DNA of 64,000 nucleotides, taken from the NCBI RefSeq assembly GCF_008274825.1, contig NZ_CP030848.1:3223618-3287617 (forward strand), written 5' to 3'. Below the pieces are notes generated by a model. The model made no database searches. It was not told the origin of the DNA and saw only the letters and a list, made by a program, of their open reading frames with translations. This DNA is from Sphingobacterium hotanense. GTDB lineage: Bacteria > Bacteroidota > Bacteroidia > Sphingobacteriales > Sphingobacteriaceae. Positions 34,937 to 42,930 of this stretch are shown here, one piece after another. Position 1 is the stretch's first letter, and the number at the start of each line of letters is the position of its first letter. A program made the position numbers and the translations under genes.

Positions 34937-36136
34937 TTAAGCAGGATATATCATTAAATATTCGGTTTCATGTTTAATCTTATATTCATCCGTAAGCCTG
35001 AAATAAATATCAAACTGGGAAACCAACTGACAGTATAAAGTCAACCTCTCTTCAAAATTAATCTCCATACCAAAATCATAAGCTTGTAGAAAATCAAAAA
35101 GATTGTTGCTACCAGCTAAAAAGCTATTTTTCACTTCTTCTAAATTGACCTGAGGAAGGTGCTCCGATTCTGAATACAAATATTCACTAAGATCGGTTTC
35201 CGCAACAGATTGCTTTATTCTACTACCAAATCTTTTTAGTGCATGAACTTTTTTAACCAATTCCAAAGTTGCATCATCATTCTGGAGCTGTTCAATAGAA
35301 AGTTTAAGGGAATAAGACGGATTCGGCTCAAAAAGCAGGGAGTTTTCTGTTCGGAGTATTTCGAGAATATCGGTTTTTGAACGTAGTTCAAATTGATCCT
35401 TTAGATATTTAAGTTGACGAATCTTCTCCACCATTAAATTTTGCGCACGAAGTCTATTTAAGTACTCTATGATCTGCTTCTGATTTTCTATAAGATTATG
35501 TCGACAAGAATTGAGTTGACTCTTTAAGAACAAAATAATCTGCTGCAGCTCTTCATCTATGGCCACTTTAAAAAAAGTTTGTTCCTTATCTCCTGAGATT
35601 AAAGCATCTGCAAGGTTTATCAGGGTCGAGATGTCGTTGCGCTTAACATCTAGGTGTTCTAGTTTGGACTTCTTTATTTTATAGTTAGGTTCATTTTTGA
35701 ATGTATTATCAATATTCCTTTTCAAATCAACGACATTCCGAATGGCAATAAGCCCTATTTTCCGAAGCGCATTCTTTATCTGCCGAAGATAGTTATAGCG
35801 GCGTGTTTCACTATTTTCCTGCAGGTAATAGACAATATTTTGATGTATAGACTGTAGATTCTCATTGATGAAAAATACATTGATCTCTTCGTTTACTTCC
35901 AATATTTGCTCAAAGAACTGTAAAAACTGATCATCCAGCTCCAAAAATGCCCCATTCTGCCGTAGGACATTAAATTCTAGAAGAATGTGAAGTTTATCCT
36001 CATCAAAGTCCACTACTTCAAGCGCATCGTTGTATCTATAAGAAAGCAGCTTTCGCTTTTCGAATATCTCGCTAATGAGTTTCTGCTCACGGGATAATGT
36101 ACCCAATAGTTGCTTGATAGAAGAAAATGCTTTCAA
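34937..36136 (-). CDS. JetA-like kleisin (MukF/MksF-type) subunit
   Basis: 399-residue, mostly helical protein. It starts with TTG at 36136: an in-frame TAA lies three codons upstream and no ATG follows for many codons. N-terminal winged-helix-like region (1-85), a long helical middle with coiled-coil segments (120-270), and a C-terminal part ending in KHETEYLMIYPA. Gene order, size and neighbours fit the kleisin of MksBEF/Wadjet complexes. First gene of the operon; no clean TAnnTTTG element was found in the 130-base leader, so the promoter is unknown. Confidence 0.72.
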   Translation of the reverse strand: MKAFSSIKQLLGTLSREQKLISEIFEKRKLLSYRYNDALEVVDFDEDKLHILLEFNVLRQNGAFLELDDQFLQFFEQILEVNEEINVFFINENLQSIHQNIVYYLQENSETRRYNYLRQIKNALRKIGLIAIRNVVDLKRNIDNTFKNEPNYKIKKSKLEHLDVKRNDISTLINLADALISGDKEQTFFKVAIDEELQQIILFLKSQLNSCRHNLIENQKQIIEYLNRLRAQNLMVEKIRQLKYLKDQFELRSKTDILEILRTENSLLFEPNPSYSLKLSIEQLQNDDATLELVKKVHALKRFGSRIKQSVAETDLSEYLYSESEHLPQVNLEEVKNSFLAGSNNLFDFLQAYDFGMEINFEERLTLYCQLVSQFDIYFRLTDEYKIKHETEYLMIYPA

Positions 36137-36275
36137 TTGTCGTTAATTCTAAATATTAAACAATCTATGAAAATAAAAATCTTTTTGAGATTCACATCAT
36201 TCTTTCGAAAATAAACAATTTAGATTAAAACACTAATTTGGGAAACAGGCATCCAGCATATAAGTCCAAAAAAAA

Positions 36276-36307
36276 GAGGCTAACACATTGTGTTAGCCTC
36301 TTTTTTT
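36276..36307. terminator. Terminator between rpmA and the defence operon
   Basis: Perfect 11-bp stem GAGGCTAACAC / GTGTTAGCCTC (36276-36286 with 36290-36300) with an ATT loop, flanked by A-run and T-run, so usable on both strands. It ends the rplU-rpmA operon and marks the right edge of the accessory region. Confidence 0.9.
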
Positions 36308-36322
36308 GGATCTTAAGATATC

Positions 36323-36589
36323 TTAGTTGTTTTCTTCTGTAGGTAATACAGAAACATAAGATTTGTTGTTAGCTTTTTTGCGGAAAACTACTGTACCGTC
36401 GATCAAAGCGTATAATGTATGGTCTTTACCGATACCTACGTTAGAATCTGGGTTATGTTGAGTACCACGTTGGCGAACGATGATATTTCCAGCGATTGCT
36501 TGTTGACCACCAAAAATCTTGATACCTAATCTCTTACTATGTGACTCACGGCCGTTCTTGGAACTACCCGCACCTTTTTTGTGTGCCAT
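36323..36589 (-). CDS. rpmA: 50S ribosomal protein L27
   Basis: 88-residue L27. N-terminus [20 protein letters not shown] is the classic start reaching to the peptidyl-transferase centre; [27 protein letters not shown] follows. It carries no N-terminal propeptide, unlike Firmicutes L27. 43 bases downstream of rplU in the same operon. Confidence 0.98.
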   Translation of the reverse strand: MAHKKGAGSSKNGRESHSKRLGIKIFGGQQAIAGNIIVRQRGTQHNPDSNVGIGKDHTLYALIDGTVVFRKKANNKSYVSVLPTEENN

Positions 36590-36632
36590 TTCTTTATTCT
36601 AATTTATGACTTACGTCAGATTAAAAATTCAA

Positions 36633-36944
36633 TTATAAACTGATACCAGTAATCTGGATTTTAGTGAATTGTTGACGGTGACCGTTTTTCTTTTTGTAGC
36701 CTTTACGACGTTTTTTCTTGAAAACGATTACTTTTTCACCTTTTAAATGAGACAAAATCGTAGCTGAAACTTTAGCACCTGAGATACTTGGCGTACCAAC
36801 AGTAAATTTACCACCGTCCTCTGCTAACAATACATTGTCAAATTCAATACTAGCGCCTTCATCTCCTTGTAAACGGTGTACAAAAAGGTATTGGTCTTTA
36901 GCAACTTTAAATTGCTGTCCTGCTATATTTACTATTGCGTACAT
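36633..36944 (-). CDS. rplU: 50S ribosomal protein L21
   Basis: 103-residue L21: [36 protein letters not shown] and the basic RNA-binding block [18 protein letters not shown] near residue 77-95. Standard rplU-rpmA order. A near-ideal promoter lies upstream. Confidence 0.98.
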   Translation of the reverse strand: MYAIVNIAGQQFKVAKDQYLFVHRLQGDEGASIEFDNVLLAEDGGKFTVGTPSISGAKVSATILSHLKGEKVIVFKKKRRKGYKKKNGHRQQFTKIQITGISL

Positions 36945-36978
36945 TGTTATGAATTAATTGTTATTATTTAATGAGTGG

Positions 36979-37010
36979 CAAAGATAGAATATATTTCTTA
37001 TTCAAACAAA
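36979..37010 (-). promoter_or_regulatory. Promoter of rplU-rpmA (-33 TTTG and -7 TATCTTTG)
   Basis: On the minus strand TTTG (plus 37007-37010), a 20-base spacer and TATCTTTG (plus 36979-36986), the best full match to the Bacteroidota TTTG-N19-21-TAnnTTTG promoter in the window. Leader of roughly 30 bases to the rplU ATG. Confidence 0.75.
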
Positions 37011-37202
37011 CTTATTTTGATATCTTTAATGCATAGCGCATAACTATGTTGAACAAAATAATCAAAAACCAATATTTCCACGCCATTGTGATGCCCGTAG
37101 CACACAACGAAATATTCTGGAGGTAGAGAAAAAACGCGCAGAAAGGGGTTAAAATAAAACGATAGACCTAGATAAAATAACATTCTTTCATTAAACCAAG
37201 TA

Positions 37203-37272
37203 TACCCATATCAAACCCTATTCAGAAGGGTTTTGATTTGGGTATGTATTGGGTTTGTATTGGGTTTACATT
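37203..37272. repeat. Hairpin plus 11-bp tandem repeat
   Basis: TACCCATATCAAACCCT (37203-37219) can pair with AGGGTTTTGATTTGGGTA (37227-37244). The right arm runs into three copies of an 11-base unit, GGGTTTGTATT with small changes (37240-37272). No open frame. The flanking stretch 37011-37202 and 37273-37408 holds no supported gene; a further imperfect palindrome centred on CAATTG lies near 37361. Confidence 0.7.
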
Positions 37273-37408
37273 GGGATTAAGTGATTCTAATCTAGACCTT
37301 AGATTATCGATTGGAGACATTCAATAGCTAAGGAATTCAATACAAAAGTTTTATGTCTCAATTGAAACATAAACTTCTTGATGACCGTATAACCCATACA
37401 TTTTCACA

Positions 37409-38978
37409 ATCGAGTAGGAAGATAGGGATTATTTCCCTATCTGTCCTCTCACACCACCCGGCATACGGATCCGTACCAAGGCGGTTTGTTAGAATAACGT
37501 CGTTTGACGCGTTGTTCTCCAGTAATAGTAGTCTGCAAATCCTTCGTAACCTAGTTTAGTAAAGTATGAGTTTGTTAGCGTTGTTTGAACGATAGGACTT
37601 GTCCCTGTCCGAGTATAGGATTTACGGGTGTTCGCGTGTTGGTAGGCAAGCCAGCGTTGGGCTCCCAGTTTCATTAAGTTCCGAATTCGATTACCTGTGG
37701 TCTTCCATTGTTTCCAAAGCAGAACACGCAAGCGTCTTCGCACTAGTTTATCTAGTGCTACCATCACCTTCTTATTCGTTGCTATACGAAAGTAATCCAC
37801 CCAGCCGTGAGTAATTTGCCGTAGTTTAGTCAGTCGCTCGTGCATAGGAGTAACTGTATTACGTCGAGTATTTTGACGTAACTTCTCTCGGATTCGTTCG
37901 ATACTCTTTGCAGAGATACGAATCTGCCAATCTCCTTGAGTTTTGAAGAAACTAAAGCCGAGTAAACTACTTTGGGAAGGTTTGCTTACCTTACTCTTTT
38001 CACGGTTCACTTTCAGCTTTAGTGTAGATTCGATGTAACTGGTGATGTTGCGCATAATACGAGTGGCGGATTTATTGCTCTTCGTGTAGATACTACAGTC
38101 ATCCGCATAACGTACAAATCGATGTCCACGGGAGCTGAGTTCCGTATCCAGTTCGTTCAGGATGATGTTTGACAAAAGTGGACTTAAAGGACTGCCCTGT
38201 GGTGTGCCCTTGGTTCGCTTTTGTTCAAGACCATGATCCATAATCCCACAACGAAGGTATTTCCCGATCAGGGCTAGGACTCGACGATCCGTAATCTTCT
38301 TGCTCAAAAGGTGCATCAGTTTGTCGTGGTTCACTTGATCGAAGAATTGTTCCAAATCAAGTTCAACGACCCACGTGTAGCCCAAGTTCAGATACTCTTG
38401 CGCTTTACTGACGGCCTGATGAGCATTACGATTCGCACGGAAGCCGTAGCTGTTATCGTGAAAATCACCCTCATACTTTAACCCAAGCCATTGGGAAATG
38501 CTTTGCTGAATAACTCGGTCGATGACCGTGGGGATACCCAGCATACGCTTGCCGCCACTTGCTTTGGGAATCTCTACTTTCCGAACAGCTTGTGGGAGGT
38601 AAGTGCCAGAGAGAATATCCGATCGAAGGGTTTTCCAATTCGTATTGAGGTAGTCACGAAGGTTATCGATCTGCATACCATCAATTCCGCTGGCACCTCC
38701 ATTAGAGATGACACGATCAACTGCGTGTTTGACATTTCGGATGTGTAATATCTCTTCCAGCATAGTATTACTAAAAAAAATTCCTCAGGCATTGTGTCCA
38801 TTGGTTGCACAACTAGGCTAAGCTCCTCTTACATTCTACTATCGGTTTCCGACCTACCCTCATGTAAGCAGTTCTCTTAAGTGGTTCGGCTTTTAGCGCT
38901 TCGTCATAAACTTCTTGGTTCCTTTGCCATTCTAACATTCAGACCTTCCCCTGTAGAAAATAGAGAAACAGGGTACTA
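37409..38978 (-). mobile_element. Group II intron 1 (5'-truncated)
   Basis: Holds a reverse transcriptase gene and an intact 3' end. Domain V-like hairpin on the minus strand at about 37450-37486 (ACCGCCTTGG ... CCGGGTGGT), then a domain VI-like stem and the end CTACTCGAT at 37409. Upstream of the ORF only about 215 bases of intron-like RNA sequence remain before the 3' end of intron 2 (38979); no GTGYG start was found, so domain I is largely missing. It cannot splice normally, though the protein gene is open. Confidence 0.82.
37489..38763 (-). CDS. ltrA: Group II intron reverse transcriptase/maturase (intron 1)
   Basis: 424-residue protein. RT domains in order: GGASGIDGMQ (RT0/1), GIPTVIDRVIQQ (RT2), SYGFRANRNAHQA, the active-site block RYADDCSIY (YADD), then GTPQGSPLSPLL before it, and thumb/maturase region with ITHGWVDYFRIA. 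C-terminal RKSYTRTGTSPIVQTTLTN is typical of these proteins. No HNH endonuclease domain. Start taken at ATG 38763; no good Shine-Dalgarno site nearby. Frame intact even though the host intron is truncated. Confidence 0.92.
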   Translation of the reverse strand: MLEEILHIRNVKHAVDRVISNGGASGIDGMQIDNLRDYLNTNWKTLRSDILSGTYLPQAVRKVEIPKASGGKRMLGIPTVIDRVIQQSISQWLGLKYEGDFHDNSYGFRANRNAHQAVSKAQEYLNLGYTWVVELDLEQFFDQVNHDKLMHLLSKKITDRRVLALIGKYLRCGIMDHGLEQKRTKGTPQGSPLSPLLSNIILNELDTELSSRGHRFVRYADDCSIYTKSNKSATRIMRNITSYIESTLKLKVNREKSKVSKPSQSSLLGFSFFKTQGDWQIRISAKSIERIREKLRQNTRRNTVTPMHERLTKLRQITHGWVDYFRIATNKKVMVALDKLVRRRLRVLLWKQWKTTGNRIRNLMKLGAQRWLAYQHANTRKSYTRTGTSPIVQTTLTNSYFTKLGYEGFADYYYWRTTRQTTLF

Positions 38979-41215
38979 GTCGAGTAGATAAGGACATTTC
39001 AGTCCAAACCTCTCACAGAACCGTGCGTAAAGATCTCCCTTTACACGGCTCTTATTATCCAACCGACAACTTTATCCCTATATACCAGTGTTCAAACAGA
39101 TGCGGACTTCTTTCGGAAATCTCTGACATCCATTTTATGGCTCTGACTTTTCGGTTCCGTAGCCTTTTATATTTCCGCATAGCCCATCTTACCAGTAACC
39201 TGTTCATGTGCTGAAGTACTTTGTGTAGCTCTGTTTTGTAGAAAGCTCCGTAGTAATTGATCCATCCTCTGAGGACTGGATTTATATACCGGGACAACGT
39301 TTCTAAGTCACTGCCTCCTCTTCTGTGCAATTGCCATGTCCGCATCTTTTCTCGTATGGAAACTTTAGCTTTATTGCTGACTGCAGGAAGAAAACTGGTA
39401 AAGTTCAATCCCTGTTTGGTCTGAGCTTTTCGTCTTTTGAACGTATACCCTAGAAAGTCGAAGGCAATTATGGGATAGGATTTCTGTCGTTCTTTTCTGC
39501 CACAATACACGATCTTGGTTTTCTCTGGATGCAGTTCAAGTCCACAGGCTTTTAGTCTGTGTTCTAATGCTTTCTTCAGTTCCACTGTTTGTATTTCTGT
39601 TTTACAGTGTATCACACTATCATCAGCATATCGTTCAAACGGACAGTCCGGATAGTTAATTCGTAACCATTCATCCATACAGTAGTGTAAAAAGAGGTTA
39701 GCGAGCAGCGGACTGATAACTGCTCCTTGCGGCGTCCCTTTTGATCTCTCTGTAAGAATCCCATTGGATTGCTGTACCGGTGTTTTAAGCCACCTTTCAA
39801 TATACAGCAAGATCCATGGGCAATCTGTGTGCTTACGAACTGCTCTCATAAGCAGCTCGTGTGGTATGTTGTCGAAGAAACCTTTGATATCAAGATCCAG
39901 AACCCAATCATACTTCCAACATCGCTCTCTAGCTGTTCCCACCGCCTCCTTTGCACTTTTGTTGGGGCGATAGCCATAAGAGTCCTTATGAAATATCTTA
40001 TCCAACTTTGGTTCCAGAAACAGTGTGACCACCGTTTGAGCAATGCGATCTGTTATCGTGGGTACTCCAAGTGGACGTGTCCCCCCTCCTTTCTTGGGAA
40101 TTTCTACTAGTAGAACTGGCATGGGCATATAGCTGCCAGAACTCATCCGATTCCATAGTCGATAGAGGTGTTTCCAGCTATCTGCTTTGAAATCCTCTAA
40201 GCTCATGCCATCTACTCCAGCACTACCACGGTTTTGTTGTACCCGCTGGTAGGCTTCCAGTACTATGGACTGAGAAATAATAAATGGTTTTGTCTTAATC
40301 ATTCCTGTACCTCCTATGGTTTGTACCATAGTTTTCTTTGTGATAAGAACTGGATAATACACCCCCTTCGCTCCATCTCCATTACAGAGACTTCATCACT
40401 ACTACGAGATGTTCCGCCCGTGTGCTTCGCATCGGTACTTTTGCTCTTGTGGGGCTACCACTTGAGGGTTTCCCTTAACATCGAAACGACACGTTCTCAC
40501 GTTCCGCCTAAATGCCTATAATAGCTTCACGCCATCTTTACGCCGGATATCACGGAAGCAGTAATCAGGTTTCCCTTCCATTTGTCCCAGAGCAAGGTCA
40601 AGACTCTGGTTTCGATATCATCTATTCAGCTTTCGACGCTTCATCGATGGTTCTCTTTCGTTCGTCTCTCTATTACATACCTGACATCTTTAACTATGCC
40701 TTTTCCTTTATCGCTTCTCACCAGATCTCTTTAACCCAGCAACATAAAGGTGGTTTGAAGCCTGCGCCTGAACGTCGACTTCGAGGGGCCTACCCTCATC
40801 ATTTAAACAGCACCAAAGCAATATCATGCTTTGTTCGTGACACACTGTCCTCTGCTGACTTCTGACTAAAGCATACTAGCATCATTATTCTGCTATATGT
40901 TTCTTCGCGGGCATTCGCGTATACCTTTGACAGAGTTTAGTCAGATCTCCCCAGGTAAGAACAATAACTTTCACCTCATATATCCGCTACATTTACCATA
41001 GTGTTTCCGTACAGTTTGGGGCTTTGGCTTGTTTTGCAGCCTCACCCAACACTTGCGGCCTTGTATGTAGTTTCTGTTCGTCGGACCGAGGTTTTGCCTC
41101 AGACTTCCTTCAGATTCCACCTCGCGGTGGACACCCTTGTCCTAAGCTAACACTTCCCACTGTAAAGGCGTGTTCGGGACTTACACCCTAGAGTTATTGC
41201 CCATGCTGGGCACAC
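38979..41215 (-). mobile_element. Group II intron 2 (complete), inserted at a terminator
   Basis: About 2.24 kb. The 5' end reads GTGTGCCCAGCATGGGC on the minus strand from 41215, the classical GUGYG start. Domain V is the 34-base hairpin at 39018-39051 (GAGCCGTGTAAAGG ... CGCACGGTTC), beginning just after the RT stop codon; domain VI and the end CTACTCGAC follow to 38979. About 900 bases of structured 5' RNA (domains I-IV) precede the ORF. The 5' junction is exactly the T-run of the terminator of the lipoprotein gene, the insertion habit of class C introns. Confidence 0.9.
39055..40302 (-). CDS. ltrA: Group II intron reverse transcriptase/maturase (intron 2)
   Basis: 415 residues from ATG 40302, picked because AGGAGG (plus 40310-40315) sits 7 bases upstream; longer in-frame GTG starts lack a site. 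RT motifs: NRGSAGVDGMSLEDF, GVPTITDRIAQT, SYGYRPNKSAKEA, SKGTPQGAVISPLLAN, and the active-site FERYADDSVIHC (YADD). Group II maturase domain with LSRYINPVLRGWINYYG at the C-terminus; no endonuclease domain, which agrees with a class C-like intron. The intact frame and complete RNA suggest it is mobile. Confidence 0.95.
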   Translation of the reverse strand: MIKTKPFIISQSIVLEAYQRVQQNRGSAGVDGMSLEDFKADSWKHLYRLWNRMSSGSYMPMPVLLVEIPKKGGGTRPLGVPTITDRIAQTVVTLFLEPKLDKIFHKDSYGYRPNKSAKEAVGTARERCWKYDWVLDLDIKGFFDNIPHELLMRAVRKHTDCPWILLYIERWLKTPVQQSNGILTERSKGTPQGAVISPLLANLFLHYCMDEWLRINYPDCPFERYADDSVIHCKTEIQTVELKKALEHRLKACGLELHPEKTKIVYCGRKERQKSYPIIAFDFLGYTFKRRKAQTKQGLNFTSFLPAVSNKAKVSIREKMRTWQLHRRGGSDLETLSRYINPVLRGWINYYGAFYKTELHKVLQHMNRLLVRWAMRKYKRLRNRKVRAIKWMSEISERSPHLFEHWYIGIKLSVG

Positions 41216-41245
41216 AAAAAAAAGCTGCCTTTTAAGGGGCAGCTT
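41216..41245 (-). terminator. Terminator of the lipoprotein gene, abutting intron 2
   Basis: Stem AAGCTGCC / GGCAGCTT (plus 41238-41245 with 41222-41229), 8-base loop, then eight T on the minus strand, after which intron 2 begins at once. It is the hairpin target of the intron. Confidence 0.88.
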
Positions 41246-41251
41246 CATGCT

Positions 41252-42181
41252 TTAATTTAATATTGTATGTGGGCTTAATGGTACCTTTTGTTTCCAGATT
41301 CCTTTTACTGGAAATTGATGACCAGATGAAGAGTTCTTTATGGTAAATGTATATTCGCAAGTTCTTTCCAAGTATTCCATTTCTCCGCTGACCTGCACCG
41401 TGGAATTCGGAGCAATCTTAATTTCCTCCTTGCTACTTTCTTTCACAAAATCTTCTAGCGTAGTTCCTTTTTTGTAAACGACCCGACCATCCCAGCGAAC
41501 TGATCCGTCGACAATGAGTTGATCCATCGAAATCAGGGAGTCTGCTGCTCCGATCCAATCGAAGGCTCCGTAATCTTCACTCGTAAATTCTGAACTATAT
41601 TTTACGCCCTCAAAGATCGCTGTAATATCGAAGCTCTTTTCCAAATCGGTATCATTTTTAACGGTCACCGTGCTACAACCTTCTGTGCTGCTATAGACCT
41701 TTCTACTTCCTTCAACTTCCTGTATATCCTTTTTTACAATCTCATAGCTTTCCCCTCGCGATTGGATATAGGTGATCTCGTCCTGCTTATTGTCAGACAC
41801 TAATCCCACAACAAACTTGCGGGGATGGTCGCTAAAGTTTTCCAAAAGCGAAACAATGAGTTTGTTATCTGCCGTCTTCTCCATTTTTAACCAACCACTT
41901 TCCAGCTCCATAATTCCGGCCTCCGATAACTTAAAGGGCTCCCCTGCTTTATTGTTTAAAGGCTCGCCTGTTATTCCATCTTTTACATAAGTGATCGACC
42001 AATTATCAGCTTTGATCGGCACCTCTTGGTTCGTAAAGCCGGTATTGATTTTCTGTTCCGACAAACTAGGATCAACAAGCTGATGATTCGCGTCGAAATC
42101 GTCTTTCGCGCAAGAACTCAGCGAATACAAGGAAATAGATAACAAAGTAATTCTAAATAGTGAGGAGATTTTATTCGTCAT
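41252..42181 (-). CDS. Lipoprotein of unknown function with BACON-like N-terminal region
   Basis: 309 residues. Signal with lipobox LYSLSSC and acidic residues after the Cys (AKDDFD). Residues 55-145 (NWSITYVKDG, ESGWLKMEKTADNKLIVSLLENFSDHPRKFVVGLVS) have the rhythm of a BACON carbohydrate-binding-type domain, suggested only. The remainder (150-309) is beta-rich with two cysteines (EGCSTVTV, RTCEYTF). No enzyme motif seen. Transcribed with or after the secreted protein upstream; its terminator is the insertion site of intron 2. Confidence 0.72.
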   Translation of the reverse strand: MTNKISSLFRITLLSISLYSLSSCAKDDFDANHQLVDPSLSEQKINTGFTNQEVPIKADNWSITYVKDGITGEPLNNKAGEPFKLSEAGIMELESGWLKMEKTADNKLIVSLLENFSDHPRKFVVGLVSDNKQDEITYIQSRGESYEIVKKDIQEVEGSRKVYSSTEGCSTVTVKNDTDLEKSFDITAIFEGVKYSSEFTSEDYGAFDWIGAADSLISMDQLIVDGSVRWDGRVVYKKGTTLEDFVKESSKEEIKIAPNSTVQVSGEMEYLERTCEYTFTIKNSSSGHQFPVKGIWKQKVPLSPHTILN

Positions 42182-42273
42182 TTTATGTTTAAAATACGTT
42201 GATGTTCCTTACATGAACGTATTTTATCCATTTTTCTTGTAAATGATGAAAACTTTACGAAAACTTAACAGAA

Positions 42274-42849
42274 TTACGGCTTCCACAGAATCTCACCGTA
42301 GGTATAGATTTTTTTGTCGATTTGGTTATAGTCTTCGTCGTATTGCGGCACATAAACTACGTAATAAATCGACCGCTTTATCTGCTTGACCGAGTAGTTT
42401 TCATCTTGATCCGCATCATAGAAATTCTCTATTGAACGTTCTGCAGTCCATTCCTTCCTTGTTCCTTGCGGGTGTTTATCAAAGCGATGTTCTTGCAGCG
42501 AGCTGTAGAACCAATAGCTCGGCGCTTCATTGGACAACATAATCGTTTTATCCTCGTTGAAAAGTCCTTCTGCCATTCCTGTATTCTCGAACCACATCAC
42601 TTCCATATCCGCCTCGCCAATCGCGGAGCGATAGACGTCCTCGTCGCTTGTAAAAGCAATACAAAAAGATTCTAACCCTTTAACGTGGAACATTAATTTA
42701 AAAGGTGACTTTCTCAACGTCAAACTATGATTTACAGAAGCGACTAACTTGTAGTCCTGTTTCGCTTTGATGCTAACGGATTGTTGTGCGATTGCGTATG
42801 AACAAATCGAGCACAGCGAAAATAGCATGAAGAAGTTCTTGAATTTCAT
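42274..42849 (-). CDS. Secreted protein of unknown function
   Basis: 191 residues with a signal peptide (MKFKNFFMLFSLCSICSYAIAQ) and a mature part rich in aromatic and acidic residues: SLTLRKSPFKLMFHVKGL, MEVMWFENTGMAEGLF, SYWFYSSLQEHRFD. No family recognised. It lies 92 bases upstream of the lipoprotein gene on the same strand and just after the glmM terminator. Confidence 0.7.
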   Translation of the reverse strand: MKFKNFFMLFSLCSICSYAIAQQSVSIKAKQDYKLVASVNHSLTLRKSPFKLMFHVKGLESFCIAFTSDEDVYRSAIGEADMEVMWFENTGMAEGLFNEDKTIMLSNEAPSYWFYSSLQEHRFDKHPQGTRKEWTAERSIENFYDADQDENYSVKQIKRSIYYVVYVPQYDEDYNQIDKKIYTYGEILWKP

Positions 42850-42855
42850 AGTGTA

Positions 42856-42904
42856 AAAAAAGAAAAATCCCCCAACAGAAAAAATAGCTGTTTTGGGGGA
42901 TTTA
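42856..42904 (-). terminator. glmM terminator
   Basis: On the minus strand AAATCCCCCAAAACAG pairs with CTGTTGGGGGATTT (bulged A), and the strand continues TTTCTTTTTTT. It lies between the glmM stop codon and the next gene. Confidence 0.82.
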
Positions 42905-42930
42905 TATAAAAGGGATGTATAGCCTTTTAA

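Noticed and set aside
38574..38810. Frame upstream of the intron 1 RT that would join it by slippage on a run of eight T
   Set aside because: RT proteins of this type commonly start near MLEEILH, which is already in frame; there is no evidence that the upstream part is translated.
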